Positions 54,390 to 63,867 of a stretch of 64,000 bases of DNA are shown one piece after another (the stretch's first letter is position 1; the number at the start of each line of letters is the position of its first letter). The notes beneath the pieces were generated by a model, which made no database searches, was not told the origin of the DNA, and saw only the letters and a list, made by a program, of their open reading frames with translations. The translations under genes and the position numbers were made by a program. The stretch lies in contig UBWZ01000015.1 of assembly GCA_900469345.1 (NCBI GenBank), forward strand, positions 62,001 to 126,000. The letters are read 5' to 3'. The stretch is from Hyphomicrobiales bacterium (lineage in GTDB: Bacteria > Pseudomonadota > Alphaproteobacteria > Rhizobiales > Rhizobiaceae).

Positions 54390-56213
54390 ATGAAAATGCG
54401 AAACATCGCGATCATCGCACACGTCGACCATGGGAAAACGACCCTTGTCGACGAGATTCTGAAGCAGTCGGGTTCCTTCCGCGAAAATCAGCGCACCGTC
54501 GAGCGCATGATGGACAGCAACGATCTCGAAAAAGAACGCGGCATCACCATTCTCGCCAAGGCGACCTCGATCGAGTGGAAGGGTGTCCGCATCAACATCG
54601 TCGACACCCCCGGCCACGCCGACTTCGGTGGCGAAGTCGAGCGCATCCTGTCGATGGTCGATGGCGCGATCGTTCTGGTCGACTCGTCAGAAGGCCCGAT
54701 GCCGCAGACCAAGTTCGTGGTCTCCAAGGCTTTGAAGGTCGGCCTTCGCCCGATCGTCGCGATCAACAAGATCGACCGTCCTGACGGCCGCCACGAAGAA
54801 GTCATCAACGAGGTCTTCGACCTGTTCGCAAACCTCGATGCGACCGACGAGCAGCTCGACTTCCCGATCCTCTACGGTTCGGGTCGCGACGGCTGGATGA
54901 ACGTCGCTCCGGAAGGCCCCAAGGACCAGGGTCTCGCACCGCTGCTGGACCTGGTGCTGGAACACGTTCCCGAGCCGAGCGTCGGCGACGAAGACGGCGC
55001 CTTCCGTATGATCGGCACGCTTCTCGAAGCCAACCCCTTCCTCGGCCGCGTCATCACCGGCCGCATCCATTCCGGCTCGATCAAGCCGAACCAGTCGGTC
55101 AAGGTGCTGAGCCAGGACGGCAAGGTCGTCGAAACCGGCCGCATTTCCAAGATCCTCGCTTTCCGCGGCATCGAGCGGACCGCCATCGACGAAGCCCATG
55201 CGGGCGACATCGTGGCGATTGCCGGCCTGTCCAAGGGCACGGTTGCCGACACGTTCTGCGATCCGTCCGTCACGGAAGCGCTGGCAGCCCAGCCGATCGA
55301 CCCGCCGACCGTCACCATGTCCTTCCTCGTCAACGACAGCCCGCTTGCCGGCACCGAAGGTGACAAGGTCACCTCGCGCGTCATCCGCGACCGCCTGTTC
55401 AAGGAAGCCGAAGGCAACGTCGCGCTGAAGATCGAGGAATCGGAAGGCAAGGATTCGTTCTACGTGTCCGGCCGTGGCGAACTTCAGCTTGCCGTTCTGA
55501 TCGAGACCATGCGTCGCGAAGGTTTCGAGCTTGCCGTATCGCGTCCGCGCGTCGTCATGCACAAGGACGAGAACGACAACGTCATGGAGCCGATCGAAGA
55601 AGTCGTGATCGACGTCGACGAAGAGCATTCCGGCGTGGTCGTGCAGAAGATGTCCGAGCGCAAGGCCGAACTGGTCGAGCTTCGCCCGTCCGGCGGCAGC
55701 CGCGTTCGCCTGAAGTTCTTCGCACCGACGCGTGGCCTGATCGGCTACCAGTCCGAGCTTCTGACCGACACGCGCGGCACGGCGATCATGAACCGCCTGT
55801 TCCACGACTATCAGCCCTACAAGGGCGAGATCGGCGGCCGCACCAACGGCGTGCTGCTGTCGAACCAGTCCGGCGAAGCCGTCGCCTATGCGATGTTCAA
55901 CCTCGAAGACCGCGGCCCGATGATCATCGAGCCGGGCGAAAAGGTCTACGCCGGCATGATCATCGGCATCCACAGCCGGGACAACGACCTGGAAGTGAAC
56001 GTGCTGAAGGGCAAGCAGCTCACCAACATCCGTTCGGCCGGCAAGGACGAAGCCGTCCGCCTGACGCCGCCGATCCGCATGACGCTCGACCGCGCTCTGT
56101 CGTGGATCCAGGACGACGAACTGATGGAAGTGACGCCGAAGAACATTCGTCTCCGCAAGACCTATCTCGACGCCAACGACCGCAAGCGGTTCGGCAAGGC
56201 GAAGATCGCCTGA
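54390..56213 (+). CDS. typA: Translational GTPase TypA/BipA
   Basis: A 607-residue ribosome-binding GTPase needed for 50S assembly and stress or cold adaptation. The G domain has [10 protein letters not shown] (about residues 11-20), [16 protein letters not shown] and NKIDRPD. The EF-G-like domains II, III and V follow, and the TypA-specific C-terminal domain ends with [22 protein letters not shown] 54390 gives [15 protein letters not shown]; 54396 is an alternative two codons in. A palindrome precedes it and a terminator follows. Confidence 0.96.
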   Translation: MKMRNIAIIAHVDHGKTTLVDEILKQSGSFRENQRTVERMMDSNDLEKERGITILAKATSIEWKGVRINIVDTPGHADFGGEVERILSMVDGAIVLVDSSEGPMPQTKFVVSKALKVGLRPIVAINKIDRPDGRHEEVINEVFDLFANLDATDEQLDFPILYGSGRDGWMNVAPEGPKDQGLAPLLDLVLEHVPEPSVGDEDGAFRMIGTLLEANPFLGRVITGRIHSGSIKPNQSVKVLSQDGKVVETGRISKILAFRGIERTAIDEAHAGDIVAIAGLSKGTVADTFCDPSVTEALAAQPIDPPTVTMSFLVNDSPLAGTEGDKVTSRVIRDRLFKEAEGNVALKIEESEGKDSFYVSGRGELQLAVLIETMRREGFELAVSRPRVVMHKDENDNVMEPIEEVVIDVDEEHSGVVVQKMSERKAELVELRPSGGSRVRLKFFAPTRGLIGYQSELLTDTRGTAIMNRLFHDYQPYKGEIGGRTNGVLLSNQSGEAVAYAMFNLEDRGPMIIEPGEKVYAGMIIGIHSRDNDLEVNVLKGKQLTNIRSAGKDEAVRLTPPIRMTLDRALSWIQDDELMEVTPKNIRLRKTYLDANDRKRFGKAKIA

Positions 56214-56244
56214 GCCAACCACGGCTTCAACCGGTCGACATCCG

Positions 56245-56271
56245 ACCCCGGCAGAGATGCCGGGGTTTTTT
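56245..56271 (+). terminator. Terminator after typA
   Basis: ACCCCGGCA (56245-56253) pairs with TGCCGGGGT (56258-56266), loop GAGA, run of six Ts. Confidence 0.9.
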
Positions 56272-56304
56272 GTTGGCTGCGGGCGGCGGATCTTGTCGTT
56301 CCGG

Positions 56305-56320
56305 TTAAGTTTGAGTTAAC
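56305..56320 (+). promoter_or_regulatory. Full CtrA-type box upstream of a GNAT gene
   Basis: TTAA (56305-56308), seven bases, TTAAC (56316-56320) is an exact TTAA-N7-TTAAC match. It lies 95 bases before the GNAT start and after the typA terminator, so it is placed to control a new transcript. Confidence 0.6.
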
Positions 56321-56415
56321 GTCCGGCTGTCGTCCACAGGAGAAGTCTGTGGGCAATCCGGAGGGATCGGCAATCGGTCTGGTGGAGGGCCCACGGCAGG
56401 ACCTAAAGTCACGTT

Positions 56416-56922
56416 ATGAAGACGTTGTCGATCGATGTCCGGCGGGCCGAACCGCAAGATGCCCGCGCCATTTCGATGGCGCACCGGGAATCCTGGAGCC
56501 ATGCCTATGCCGGGATGATCCCGCACAAACCGCTGACCCAGATGCTGGAGCGGCGCGGCGAAGGCTGGTGGCGCAAGGCGGCCGATGGTCCCGCGACGCT
56601 TCTCGTCCTCGACGTGGCGGGCGTGGTCGCCGGCTATGCGACGATCGGGCTCAACAGGGCCCGGGCGCTGCCCCAGGACGGCGAAATCTACGAGATCTAC
56701 CTGCGCCCGGAATACCAGGGTATCGGCCTTGGCCGGCGGCTGTTCGGCGAGGGGCGGCGGCTGCTGAAGTCGCTCGGCTGCGAGGGTCTCGTGGTCTGGT
56801 GCCTCGAAGACAGCGAACATGCCATGCACTTCTTCCGGCGCCACGGCGGCGAGGACGCGGCCGAGGGCATGGAGGATTTCGGTGGAACGAACCTCAGGAA
56901 GATCGGCTTCGTCTGGCGCTGA
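56416..56922 (+). CDS. GNAT family N-acetyltransferase
   Basis: A 168-residue acetyltransferase with DVRRAEPQDARAISMAHRES at the start, the acetyl-CoA loop LRPEYQGIGLGRRLFGEGRR (about 95-114) and the late motif VVWCLEDSEHAMHFFRRHGG. The acceptor is unknown. The ribosome site is weak. It stands between a CtrA-type box and ppa, 125 bases upstream of ppa, and could be cell-cycle controlled if the box is real. Confidence 0.87.
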   Translation: MKTLSIDVRRAEPQDARAISMAHRESWSHAYAGMIPHKPLTQMLERRGEGWWRKAADGPATLLVLDVAGVVAGYATIGLNRARALPQDGEIYEIYLRPEYQGIGLGRRLFGEGRRLLKSLGCEGLVVWCLEDSEHAMHFFRRHGGEDAAEGMEDFGGTNLRKIGFVWR

Positions 56923-57047
56923 CGCTGAGCGCGCCTGCGGTCGCTTCACCCCGGTCGATACCCGCCCTGATGCCGAAGGCGTGTTGCCTTGACGGGTAAA
57001 TCCCGCTATCGACGCAGGAACCTCAGTGAACCTTATCGGGGAAAAGA

Positions 57048-57587
57048 ATGCGTATCGATGCAATTTCCGTAGGCAAGAATCCGCCTGAAGACGTCAACGT
57101 CATCGTTGAAGTGCCGGTTGGCGGACAGCCGATCAAGTACGAGATGGACAAGGAAGCCGGCGCCCTCGTCGTCGACCGTTTCCTCTACACGCCGATGACC
57201 TATCCGGGCAATTACGGCTTCGTACCCCATACGCTTTCGGAAGACGGCGACCCGATCGACGTGCTGATCTGCAATACGCGTCCGCTGGTGCCGGGCTGCG
57301 TCATCAACGTGCGCCCGATCGGCGTGATGGTGATGGAAGACGACGGCGGCAAGGACGAGAAGATCATCGCGGTGCCGGTTCCCAAGCTGACCCAGCGCTA
57401 CGACAAGATCAAGAACTACACCGACATGCCGGAGATCACGCTCAAGCAGATCGAGCACTTCTTTACGCACTACAAGGATCTGGAACCCGGCAAGTGGGTC
57501 AAGATCGAAGGCTGGAAGGATGTGGACGTCGCCAAAAAGATGATCGTCCAGGCCATCGAGCGCTTCAACGCCACCAAGGACAAGTAG
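57048..57587 (+). CDS. ppa: Inorganic pyrophosphatase
   Basis: A 179-residue soluble family I pyrophosphatase that hydrolyses PPi and pulls biosynthetic reactions forward. The signature DGDPIDVLI has the metal aspartates at residues 66, 68 and 71. [17 protein letters not shown] and the lysine-rich [15 protein letters not shown] region are intact. GGGGAAAAGA precedes the start. Length matches the E. coli enzyme. A terminator follows. Confidence 0.97.
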   Translation: MRIDAISVGKNPPEDVNVIVEVPVGGQPIKYEMDKEAGALVVDRFLYTPMTYPGNYGFVPHTLSEDGDPIDVLICNTRPLVPGCVINVRPIGVMVMEDDGGKDEKIIAVPVPKLTQRYDKIKNYTDMPEITLKQIEHFFTHYKDLEPGKWVKIEGWKDVDVAKKMIVQAIERFNATKDK

Positions 57588-57621
57588 GCTGGCCGCTTCC
57601 TGAAGCCCAGCCGGACCCCTC

Positions 57622-57658
57622 AATCCTTCGGATCGCTCTCGATGCGGAGGATTTTTTT
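57622..57658 (+). terminator. Terminator after ppa
   Basis: AATCCTTCG (57622-57630) pairs with CGGAGGATT (57645-57653) with one G-U pair, followed by a T-run to 57658. Confidence 0.75.
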
Positions 57659-57795
57659 ATGGGCGAACGGGTCGGGGCGCGAAGGCTCAGGCCAGCGCCT
57701 CACGCCGGCACCTCATGCTCGCATGCGGATACCCCGCCCGGACGGATCCCGGCGGGGCTCACGAACCTGCCTGTCTCACCGGCGTCAGGCGAGGC

Positions 57796-58086
57796 TCAGG
57801 CGACCAACGGGTAGAGGCTCGTCCACATCAGCGAACGCAGGAAGAAGATGATCAGCAGCACGATGATGGGGGACAGGTCGATGCCGCCCAGGTCCGGCAT
57901 GATCCTGCGGATCGGGCGCAGGACCGGCTCGGTAACGTTGAACAGAAAACGACCGACCGCATCGACGAACTGGTTTCGCGAGTTGATGACGTTGAAGGCG
58001 TAGAGCCATGAAAAAATGGCGCTTGCGATCAGCACCCAAGTATAAAGGTTCAAGGCCAGGTCAATGGTCTGAAACAGGGCGAGCAT
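57796..58086 (-). CDS. YggT family membrane protein
   Basis: A 96-residue inner-membrane protein with two spans separated by a short amphipathic loop. The family motif [26 protein letters not shown]-type region (about 50-75) is clear, with the conserved PxRR and DLSP. YggT/YlmG proteins are linked to osmotic tolerance and cell division, but their action is unknown. GGAGACG precedes the start. It is convergent with ppa and divergent from the MFS gene. Confidence 0.92.
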   Translation of the reverse strand: MLALFQTIDLALNLYTWVLIASAIFSWLYAFNVINSRNQFVDAVGRFLFNVTEPVLRPIRRIMPDLGGIDLSPIIVLLIIFFLRSLMWTSLYPLVA

Positions 58087-58220
58087 TCACGTCTCCATTT
58101 CGTTGTTGACAGACATGTAGACATTGGGGAACTAACGGGCAAGTGCCGCATCCGGCGTCATTGCAGCATGTTTAACGACGGCGGGCCGAAGCCTTGGCCA
58201 GCCTCGTCGAAAGAGCCTCC

Positions 58221-59459
58221 ATGTCCCTTCCCAGCCCGGGCGATCGCTTCGCTGCCTTCCGGCATGCCGCTTATACGCGTTTCTTCCTCGCCCGATTCTT
58301 TTCTGCCTTCGCGATCCAGATCATCAGCGTTTCGGTCGGCTGGCAGATGTACGACGAGACCCGCAATCCACTCTATCTCGGGCTGATCGGCCTCTTCCAG
58401 TTCCTGCCGTCGCTGTTGCTGATCCTGGTCACCGGCACCGTGGCCGACCGCTACAACCGGCGCATGATCGTCGCCGTCTGCATGGTGGTCGGCGGGCTCT
58501 GCTGTGCGGCGCTATTGGGCCTCACCATCGCGCAGGCGTTTTCGCCGCTGCCGGTGTTCTGCATCCTCGTCGTGTTCGGCATCGAGCGCGCCTTCATGGG
58601 GCCGGCCGTCCAGTCGCTGGCGCCTAACCTCGTTCCGACCGAGGATCTCGCCAATGCGGTGGCATGGAACTCGTCGTCCTGGCAGACCGCATCCATCCTC
58701 GGCCCGGTCGTTGGCGGGCTTCTCTACGGCCTCAGTGCCACCTCCGCCTATACGGTCGCCTTTCTGCTGATGGTCGTCTCCGGCATCCTGGTGTTCATGA
58801 TCCCGAAGCCGGCACAGCGCTCGTCGGCGGAAAAGGTAAGCTGGGAGCAGATCCTTGCCGGCTTCCGCTTCATCCGCCACGAGACGGTGGTGCTCGGGGC
58901 GATCTCGCTCGACCTGTTCGCCGTGCTTCTCGGCGGCGCCGTCGCCCTGATGCCGATCTTCGCGCGGGATGTGCTCGAGCTCGGGCCATGGGGCCTCGGA
59001 CTGTTGCGCGCCGGACCGGGCTTCGGCGCCATCGCGGTGGCGGTCTGGCTTGCCTTCCATCCGATCCGGCACCGGGCCGGGCTTGCGATGTTCGCCGGCG
59101 TCGGCCTGTTCGGCCTCGGAACGCTGATCTTCGGCCTGTCGACGACGCCCTGGCTGTCGATCGCGGCGCTGATGCTGATGGGTGCCTCGGACATGATCTC
59201 CGTCTATGTGCGCGAAACCCTGATCGCGCTCTGGACGCCGGACGAGGTGCGCGGCCGCGTCAATGCCGTCAACATGGTGTTCGTGGGAGCGTCCAACGAA
59301 CTCGGCGAGTTTCGCGCCGGCACCATGGCTTCGGTGTTCGGCGCCGTGCCGGCGGTCGTCATCGGCGGTGTCGGGACGCTGGCCGTGGCGGTGATCTGGG
59401 CTCTAGGCTTTGCGAAGCTGCGGCGGATCGACAGCCTGGCTGCGCCCGAGCGGGGCTGA
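58221..59459 (+). CDS. MFS transporter, EntS-like
   Basis: A 412-residue, 12-span major facilitator of the drug/siderophore exporter type (EntS/MFS_3). Features are ARFFSAFAIQIISVSVGWQMYD in the first span, TVADRYNRRMIVAVCMVVGG in loop 2-3 and DMISVYVRETLIALWTPDEVRGRV in the second half. No siderophore genes are near, so the substrate is open. ATG 58221 is chosen; a TTG nine codons upstream is possible. It is convergent with the amidotransferase gene. Confidence 0.88.
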   Translation: MSLPSPGDRFAAFRHAAYTRFFLARFFSAFAIQIISVSVGWQMYDETRNPLYLGLIGLFQFLPSLLLILVTGTVADRYNRRMIVAVCMVVGGLCCAALLGLTIAQAFSPLPVFCILVVFGIERAFMGPAVQSLAPNLVPTEDLANAVAWNSSSWQTASILGPVVGGLLYGLSATSAYTVAFLLMVVSGILVFMIPKPAQRSSAEKVSWEQILAGFRFIRHETVVLGAISLDLFAVLLGGAVALMPIFARDVLELGPWGLGLLRAGPGFGAIAVAVWLAFHPIRHRAGLAMFAGVGLFGLGTLIFGLSTTPWLSIAALMLMGASDMISVYVRETLIALWTPDEVRGRVNAVNMVFVGASNELGEFRAGTMASVFGAVPAVVIGGVGTLAVAVIWALGFAKLRRIDSLAAPERG

Positions 59460-59471
59460 CCCTTTGCCGGC

Positions 59472-60239
59472 TCAGCCTGGCTGAAGTGCAGACTGACGGT
59501 CCATTGTCCCGGCCTTGGTCCGGTCGCGCCTGCAGAATACCTGGTCGAGAAATCCGGACAGCCATTCCTTGAGCGGCTGGTCGAAGATCATCCGGCCCTC
59601 CAGATGCTGCTGCCCCTTTTGCGCGTTGGGCATCACGAAGCGGTCCTCGCCATGCACCACCCAGCGCTGCATCATGGCGCGGGTCAGCTCCGCGTGAAAC
59701 TGCAGGCCCCAGGCGTTGTCGCCGTAGCGGATCGCCTGGTTGGGGTAGACGTCACCCTCGGCGAGAAGCTTTGCGCCGTGCGGGAGCTCGAAACCTTCGC
59801 GGTGGAAATGGTAGACCATTCTCGGCCATGGCATCAGCAGCCGGCCGTGTTCTGTCGACCGCAGCGGGTACCAGCCGATTTCGGTCAGCCCGTCGCGGTG
59901 GGCCTCGACCTTGCCGCCGAGGTGGCGGACCATCATCTGTGCCCCTAGGCAGATGCCGAGATAGGGCTTGTCTTCCTTCAGCGGGACGCCGATCCAGTCG
60001 ATCTCGTCGCGGATGAAGGGTTCCGGATCGTTGGCGCTCATCGGGCCGCCGAAGATCACCGCGCCCGAATGGTCGGCGAGTGTCGAAGGCAGGCGATCGC
60101 CAAGCACCGGGCGACGGATGTCGAGGGGGAAGCCCTTGTCGAGAAGCATCTGACCGACGCGGCCGGGCGACGACCGTTCCTGGTGCAGCACGACCAGAAC
60201 CGGCAGCCTGTTCTTTTCCCGCAAACCTTGCATCAGCAT
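59472..60239 (-). CDS. Class I glutamine amidotransferase-like protein
   Basis: A 255-residue protein of the GMP-synthase-like GATase 1 superfamily without a synthetase domain. The nucleophile elbow is GICLGAQMM and the His-Glu of the triad are in WGLQFHAELT. Such stand-alone proteins include glutamine or gamma-glutamyl hydrolases; the substrate is unknown. ATG 60239 has GGGAGTAAGGG upstream. It follows the TerB gene by 13 bases, at the end of the leftward hemD-mic60-hemY-terB group. Confidence 0.88.
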   Translation of the reverse strand: MLMQGLREKNRLPVLVVLHQERSSPGRVGQMLLDKGFPLDIRRPVLGDRLPSTLADHSGAVIFGGPMSANDPEPFIRDEIDWIGVPLKEDKPYLGICLGAQMMVRHLGGKVEAHRDGLTEIGWYPLRSTEHGRLLMPWPRMVYHFHREGFELPHGAKLLAEGDVYPNQAIRYGDNAWGLQFHAELTRAMMQRWVVHGEDRFVMPNAQKGQQHLEGRMIFDQPLKEWLSGFLDQVFCRRDRTKAGTMDRQSALQPG

Positions 60240-60252
60240 CAGAACCGAACCC

Positions 60253-60747
60253 TTACTCCCCTCCCGTTTCGCCTCCCACGGCAACTTCTCCACCCACCTG
60301 GGACGCGGCGCGCTGGCGTTGCAGCACACGATCACGCGCCGAAACGCCCAGCAGGTCGGCAATCCGCCAGATCACGTGGTCCTCGATCTCGCTGCGCTCG
60401 CCATCCGCATAGACGATGTCCCAGAGAATGCCGAGCAGTTCGATGCGGTCTTCCTCGTTGACCAGATGCCGCCTGAGATCGGAGGTGAAGCGGTAGTAGT
60501 CAACCGCTTCGCTGCCGGCTTCATGGCCGGCCTCGATCAGCCGCTTGAGGCGATCCTCGCTCAGTTCATAGCGATCGCGCAGGAGATCGCGAAACTTCTG
60601 GCGCTCCTTGTCGGAGATGTTGCCGTCGGCTTCCATGACCTGGAAACAGAGCGCCACGAACGCCACCCTCGGATCGTCCGGGGCAAATTCCTGCGGCTGG
60701 TGTGGCGTGGTGAGCGTATGGAGGAAGGCCTGAATTCGGTCTAACAT
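60253..60747 (-). CDS. TerB family protein
   Basis: A 164-residue helical protein with a TerB/DjlA-like domain (about 25-140). Paired acidic motifs MEADGNISDKERQKFR and VYADGERSEIEDHVIWRIADLLG resemble metal-binding sites of TerB proteins. The name derives from tellurite resistance, but there are no other ter genes here, so that role is not implied. GAGGACAAG precedes the start. It starts 22 bases after the HemY-like gene and is probably in one operon with it. Confidence 0.88.
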   Translation of the reverse strand: MLDRIQAFLHTLTTPHQPQEFAPDDPRVAFVALCFQVMEADGNISDKERQKFRDLLRDRYELSEDRLKRLIEAGHEAGSEAVDYYRFTSDLRRHLVNEEDRIELLGILWDIVYADGERSEIEDHVIWRIADLLGVSARDRVLQRQRAASQVGGEVAVGGETGGE

Positions 60748-60769
60748 CTTGTCCTCAGGCCACCGGACG

Positions 60770-62389
60770 TCAGAAGAGTCGGAGCCTCGTTGCAGATTTC
60801 TCGTCGTGCTTGTCTTTCACGCCAGGATCATCTGGTGCGTTTCCGAAAAAGGGAACGGGGTTATCCTTGTTTTCGGACGGTTTCTGCTCCGGCAACGATG
60901 TATTGGCAGGCATTGGTGGTTTTGCTGCAACAGCCACGTCGCGTGCAACCGGGGTGACCGCGACAGGCGACGCGAAAGCCTCGGCTCCGGTGGCAACCGG
61001 CGTTGCCGCTGCAACCGGCTTTTCAGGTTCGCTGACGACCGGCGGCAGGGTAGCGATGGCGTGCTCCGCCTGCGTCGATCCGTCTTCGACGGGGCCTTCC
61101 ACCTGGCCGAACGGCGCCTTCCATTCGAAGGCATCGATGCGGCCGGTGCGTGGCGAGACCGGGAGCCACCGCTCCGAGACGAAGCCCTCGGCGACCCAGG
61201 CCGGATCGCGGGGCGCGCGCAGAGCCTGCGCCATCCAGTGCCGGATGCGGCCCTGGTCGCCGGTTTCGGCCTCCTCGATATCGGCGAGAAGCAGATAGGC
61301 CGCCTCGCGGGGTTCCATGCGGGCTGCGGCTTCCGCCTTGGCGCGGGCCTTGGCGAGTTCGCGTGCATCGAGCGCCGCCTGGGCGACCGCCAGCAGCGAC
61401 TCGACATTGTTGGGACGCAGCGCTTCCAGCCGGTCCGCCCGCTTCAGCCGGTCGATCGTGCTGTCGCCGCTGCGGGCGCGCACATAGGTCTGGGCAATTT
61501 CGGGATGGGGCTTCAGCTTCCAGACGCCCTCCAGGACGGAGGCGGCCTTGCGCAGGTTGTCCTCGCGCAGATAGCTCTTTGCTGCGACGACGGCTGCCGG
61601 AACCAGATCCTTGGCGAGCTTCAGGGCAGCAAGCGCATCGTCGCGGGCGCTCTTCGGTTCGCCTTCCAGGCGCTCGGATGCCTTCGCCGCGAGGAGCACG
61701 GCCTTCCAGCGATCCGCCTGCGGCTTTTCGATGACGTTTGCCATGCGCTGCTGGTCGAGAAGGCGGATCGCATCGTCCCACCGGCCCGACTGGCTGTGAG
61801 CCTCGAGCGTCGCCTGGGCGGCCCAGGGGAGATAGGGCGCGTGTTCGACCGCGCGCTCGGCGTACTGGCGGGCAGCCTCGTTGGCGCCGAGCCGGCGAGC
61901 CTCCATGTAGAGGCCCCGCAGACCGAGTTCGCGGGTTTCCGGATCGTTCGACATTTCCTCGAACTTCCGGCGCGCATCGTCGTGACGCCCTTCGATCAGA
62001 GATGTCTGGGCTTCCAGAAGATGAATGAGCGGCTCCTGGTCCGCGCTCAGCAGGCCGCGGGTGCGCAGGCTCATCTTGCGGGCGAGGATGGCATTTCCGG
62101 CGCCGGCGGCGATCAGGCCCGTCGACAGGGCCTGGTAGCCGCGATCGCGTTTGCGGGAGCGGAAGTAACGGCGCACGGAGTGCGGCGACGACCAGACGAC
62201 GCCGATGACCCACCAGAGGATCATCACGGCCGCGATCAGGGCGACCACCATCGTCGCCGCGACCATGATGCTGGTCTCGATCAAATGGTCCTGCCAGGTG
62301 ATCGAGATCAGGCCGGGCCGGTCGGCAAGCCAGGAAAAGCCCCAGCCGAGACCGAGGACGACGAGGAGAAAAACAAAAAGTCTGATCAT
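60770..62389 (-). CDS. HemY-domain TPR membrane protein
   Basis: A 539-residue protein with two N-terminal spans (about 1-22 and 40-65) and a HemY_N-type region, followed by TPR-like repeats through about residue 410 (for example GLRGLYMEARRLGANEAARQ). A Pro/Ala/Glu-rich tail ends the protein. This HemY is the protoheme IX synthesis-associated membrane protein of proteobacteria, not the Bacillus protoporphyrinogen oxidase. It lies 14 bases after the Mic60-like gene in the hemD cluster, its usual place in alphaproteobacteria. Confidence 0.9.
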   Translation of the reverse strand: MIRLFVFLLVVLGLGWGFSWLADRPGLISITWQDHLIETSIMVAATMVVALIAAVMILWWVIGVVWSSPHSVRRYFRSRKRDRGYQALSTGLIAAGAGNAILARKMSLRTRGLLSADQEPLIHLLEAQTSLIEGRHDDARRKFEEMSNDPETRELGLRGLYMEARRLGANEAARQYAERAVEHAPYLPWAAQATLEAHSQSGRWDDAIRLLDQQRMANVIEKPQADRWKAVLLAAKASERLEGEPKSARDDALAALKLAKDLVPAAVVAAKSYLREDNLRKAASVLEGVWKLKPHPEIAQTYVRARSGDSTIDRLKRADRLEALRPNNVESLLAVAQAALDARELAKARAKAEAAARMEPREAAYLLLADIEEAETGDQGRIRHWMAQALRAPRDPAWVAEGFVSERWLPVSPRTGRIDAFEWKAPFGQVEGPVEDGSTQAEHAIATLPPVVSEPEKPVAAATPVATGAEAFASPVAVTPVARDVAVAAKPPMPANTSLPEQKPSENKDNPVPFFGNAPDDPGVKDKHDEKSATRLRLF

Positions 62390-62403
62390 CCGGGTTTCAA
62401 TCC

Positions 62404-63780
62404 TCAGCCTTGGGTGCCGGCAACGGCGCGCGTCAGGGTTCCGTTGACCAGATCTTCCACCTGGACGCGGGCATCGAGTTTGCGCTTGAAAGTATCGCCC
62501 GCCGCCTTGGCCGGATCGGGCAGAGCGTTCCATTCCCGCGCAGCGCCGGCGAGATCGCCGTTGCGGACGCTATCTTCGATCCGCGCGATCACCGCGTCGG
62601 GGGTCGACCCTTCCACGTGGCCGACCTGGCGGACCTTGACCACCGACAGCGCGGACGAAAACAGCCGGGCCGCGAAGCTCTGGTTCGGGTCCGGCTGGAC
62701 GGCGGCTTCCAGCATGGCATCGGCTGCGGGGCCGACGTCGCGCTGCAGCTCGGCACGCGACGGCACGCCGGTTCTTGCAAAGTCGCGCAGTTGCGTGGCG
62801 GCCGGGTCATCACCCGCGACATTGGCGAAGGTCTGGAGTTCCGGCTCGAAGGGGCCGCCACGGTCGATCGCCGCCTTCAGTGCGGCGGCGGCGACAGCGC
62901 GGGCCATCTTTTCTTCCGGACCGCGGTCGTTCAGACGGGTTTCGGCTTCGCCCAAGCGGCGGGTCAGGTCGGTGTTGCCGGCGGCCGTCGTCTCCGCGGT
63001 GGAACGCAGGTCCTGGAGCTGCTTGTCGAGGGCTGCAAGACGCTGCTGCATTTCATCCGAGGGGCCGGAATTTTGCGCCTGTTCCTGGGCCTGCTCCAGT
63101 GCCTGGATACGGCCAGCCATCGCAGGATCGCCAGCCGGGCGCTGCTTCAGCACGTCAATTTCCTGGCGCAGCGAGGCGATCTCGGACGAGGTGGCGTCGT
63201 TGCCTTCGTCCGATCCGCGGGTGGCGCCGGGAAGATAGCCGGCATACTGCATGCTGCCGGCAAGAAGCAGCGCGACGATGCCGCCGAAAATACCGGAGGC
63301 CACCAGGGCCGGGACGGAATGGCCGCTGCGCGGTTCGGCCTGCGATCTCGTATCAAACGAGCTTGTCTGCCCGGTGTGAGCCGTCGGCTCGGGTTCGTAA
63401 CTCGACGCTTCGGGTTTCCAGTCGGGCTTCGGTGCCTCGGGCTCAGGTCCGTTGCCTTGGCCGGATCCGAAGACGGCCGTCTCGGGCGTGGTGACCGTTT
63501 CCGTGACGGCGTCGCCGGCGCTTGCCTTCCGCGTGTCTGCCTGCATGTCTGTCGGCGTGTCTGCGGCAGGCTCGAACGGATTGGTCTCGGCGGGCGCTGC
63601 GGCCAGCGGCTCCGTGACGCTTTCGTCGGTGCGCGACGCCGCATCGGCTGCAACGGCCGGTTCGTCGCTGTCATTGCTGCGAACGGGTTCAGCAACCACC
63701 GGCGCTTCCTCGGCCGTCAGGTCGATCGTCACCGGTTTCTTGTCTGCCTTTGATCGGCGGGGTGGTTGTTCCTGTACCAT
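62404..63780 (-). CDS. Mitofilin/Mic60-like membrane protein (COG4223)
   Basis: A 458-residue protein with a disordered acidic N-terminal part (1-155), one span (about 156-182, ALVASGIFGGIVALLLAGS), a coiled coil (about 195-290, EIASLRQEIDVLKQRP) and a C-terminal mitofilin-like domain (about 300-458). Alphaproteobacterial homologues of mitochondrial Mic60 have this layout and lie in heme-synthesis clusters. In phototrophs they help shape intracytoplasmic membranes; the role in rhizobia is open. AGAGGT precedes the start. Confidence 0.88.
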   Translation of the reverse strand: MVQEQPPRRSKADKKPVTIDLTAEEAPVVAEPVRSNDSDEPAVAADAASRTDESVTEPLAAAPAETNPFEPAADTPTDMQADTRKASAGDAVTETVTTPETAVFGSGQGNGPEPEAPKPDWKPEASSYEPEPTAHTGQTSSFDTRSQAEPRSGHSVPALVASGIFGGIVALLLAGSMQYAGYLPGATRGSDEGNDATSSEIASLRQEIDVLKQRPAGDPAMAGRIQALEQAQEQAQNSGPSDEMQQRLAALDKQLQDLRSTAETTAAGNTDLTRRLGEAETRLNDRGPEEKMARAVAAAALKAAIDRGGPFEPELQTFANVAGDDPAATQLRDFARTGVPSRAELQRDVGPAADAMLEAAVQPDPNQSFAARLFSSALSVVKVRQVGHVEGSTPDAVIARIEDSVRNGDLAGAAREWNALPDPAKAAGDTFKRKLDARVQVEDLVNGTLTRAVAGTQG

Positions 63781-63867
63781 CTCGACCTCTTTCGCATCTG
63801 ATCAGAGAAACTAGTGGGCGGCATTGTGGAAAGAAAGGGGCGTCGGTCGTTTTGCAGCGCGGCAGGC

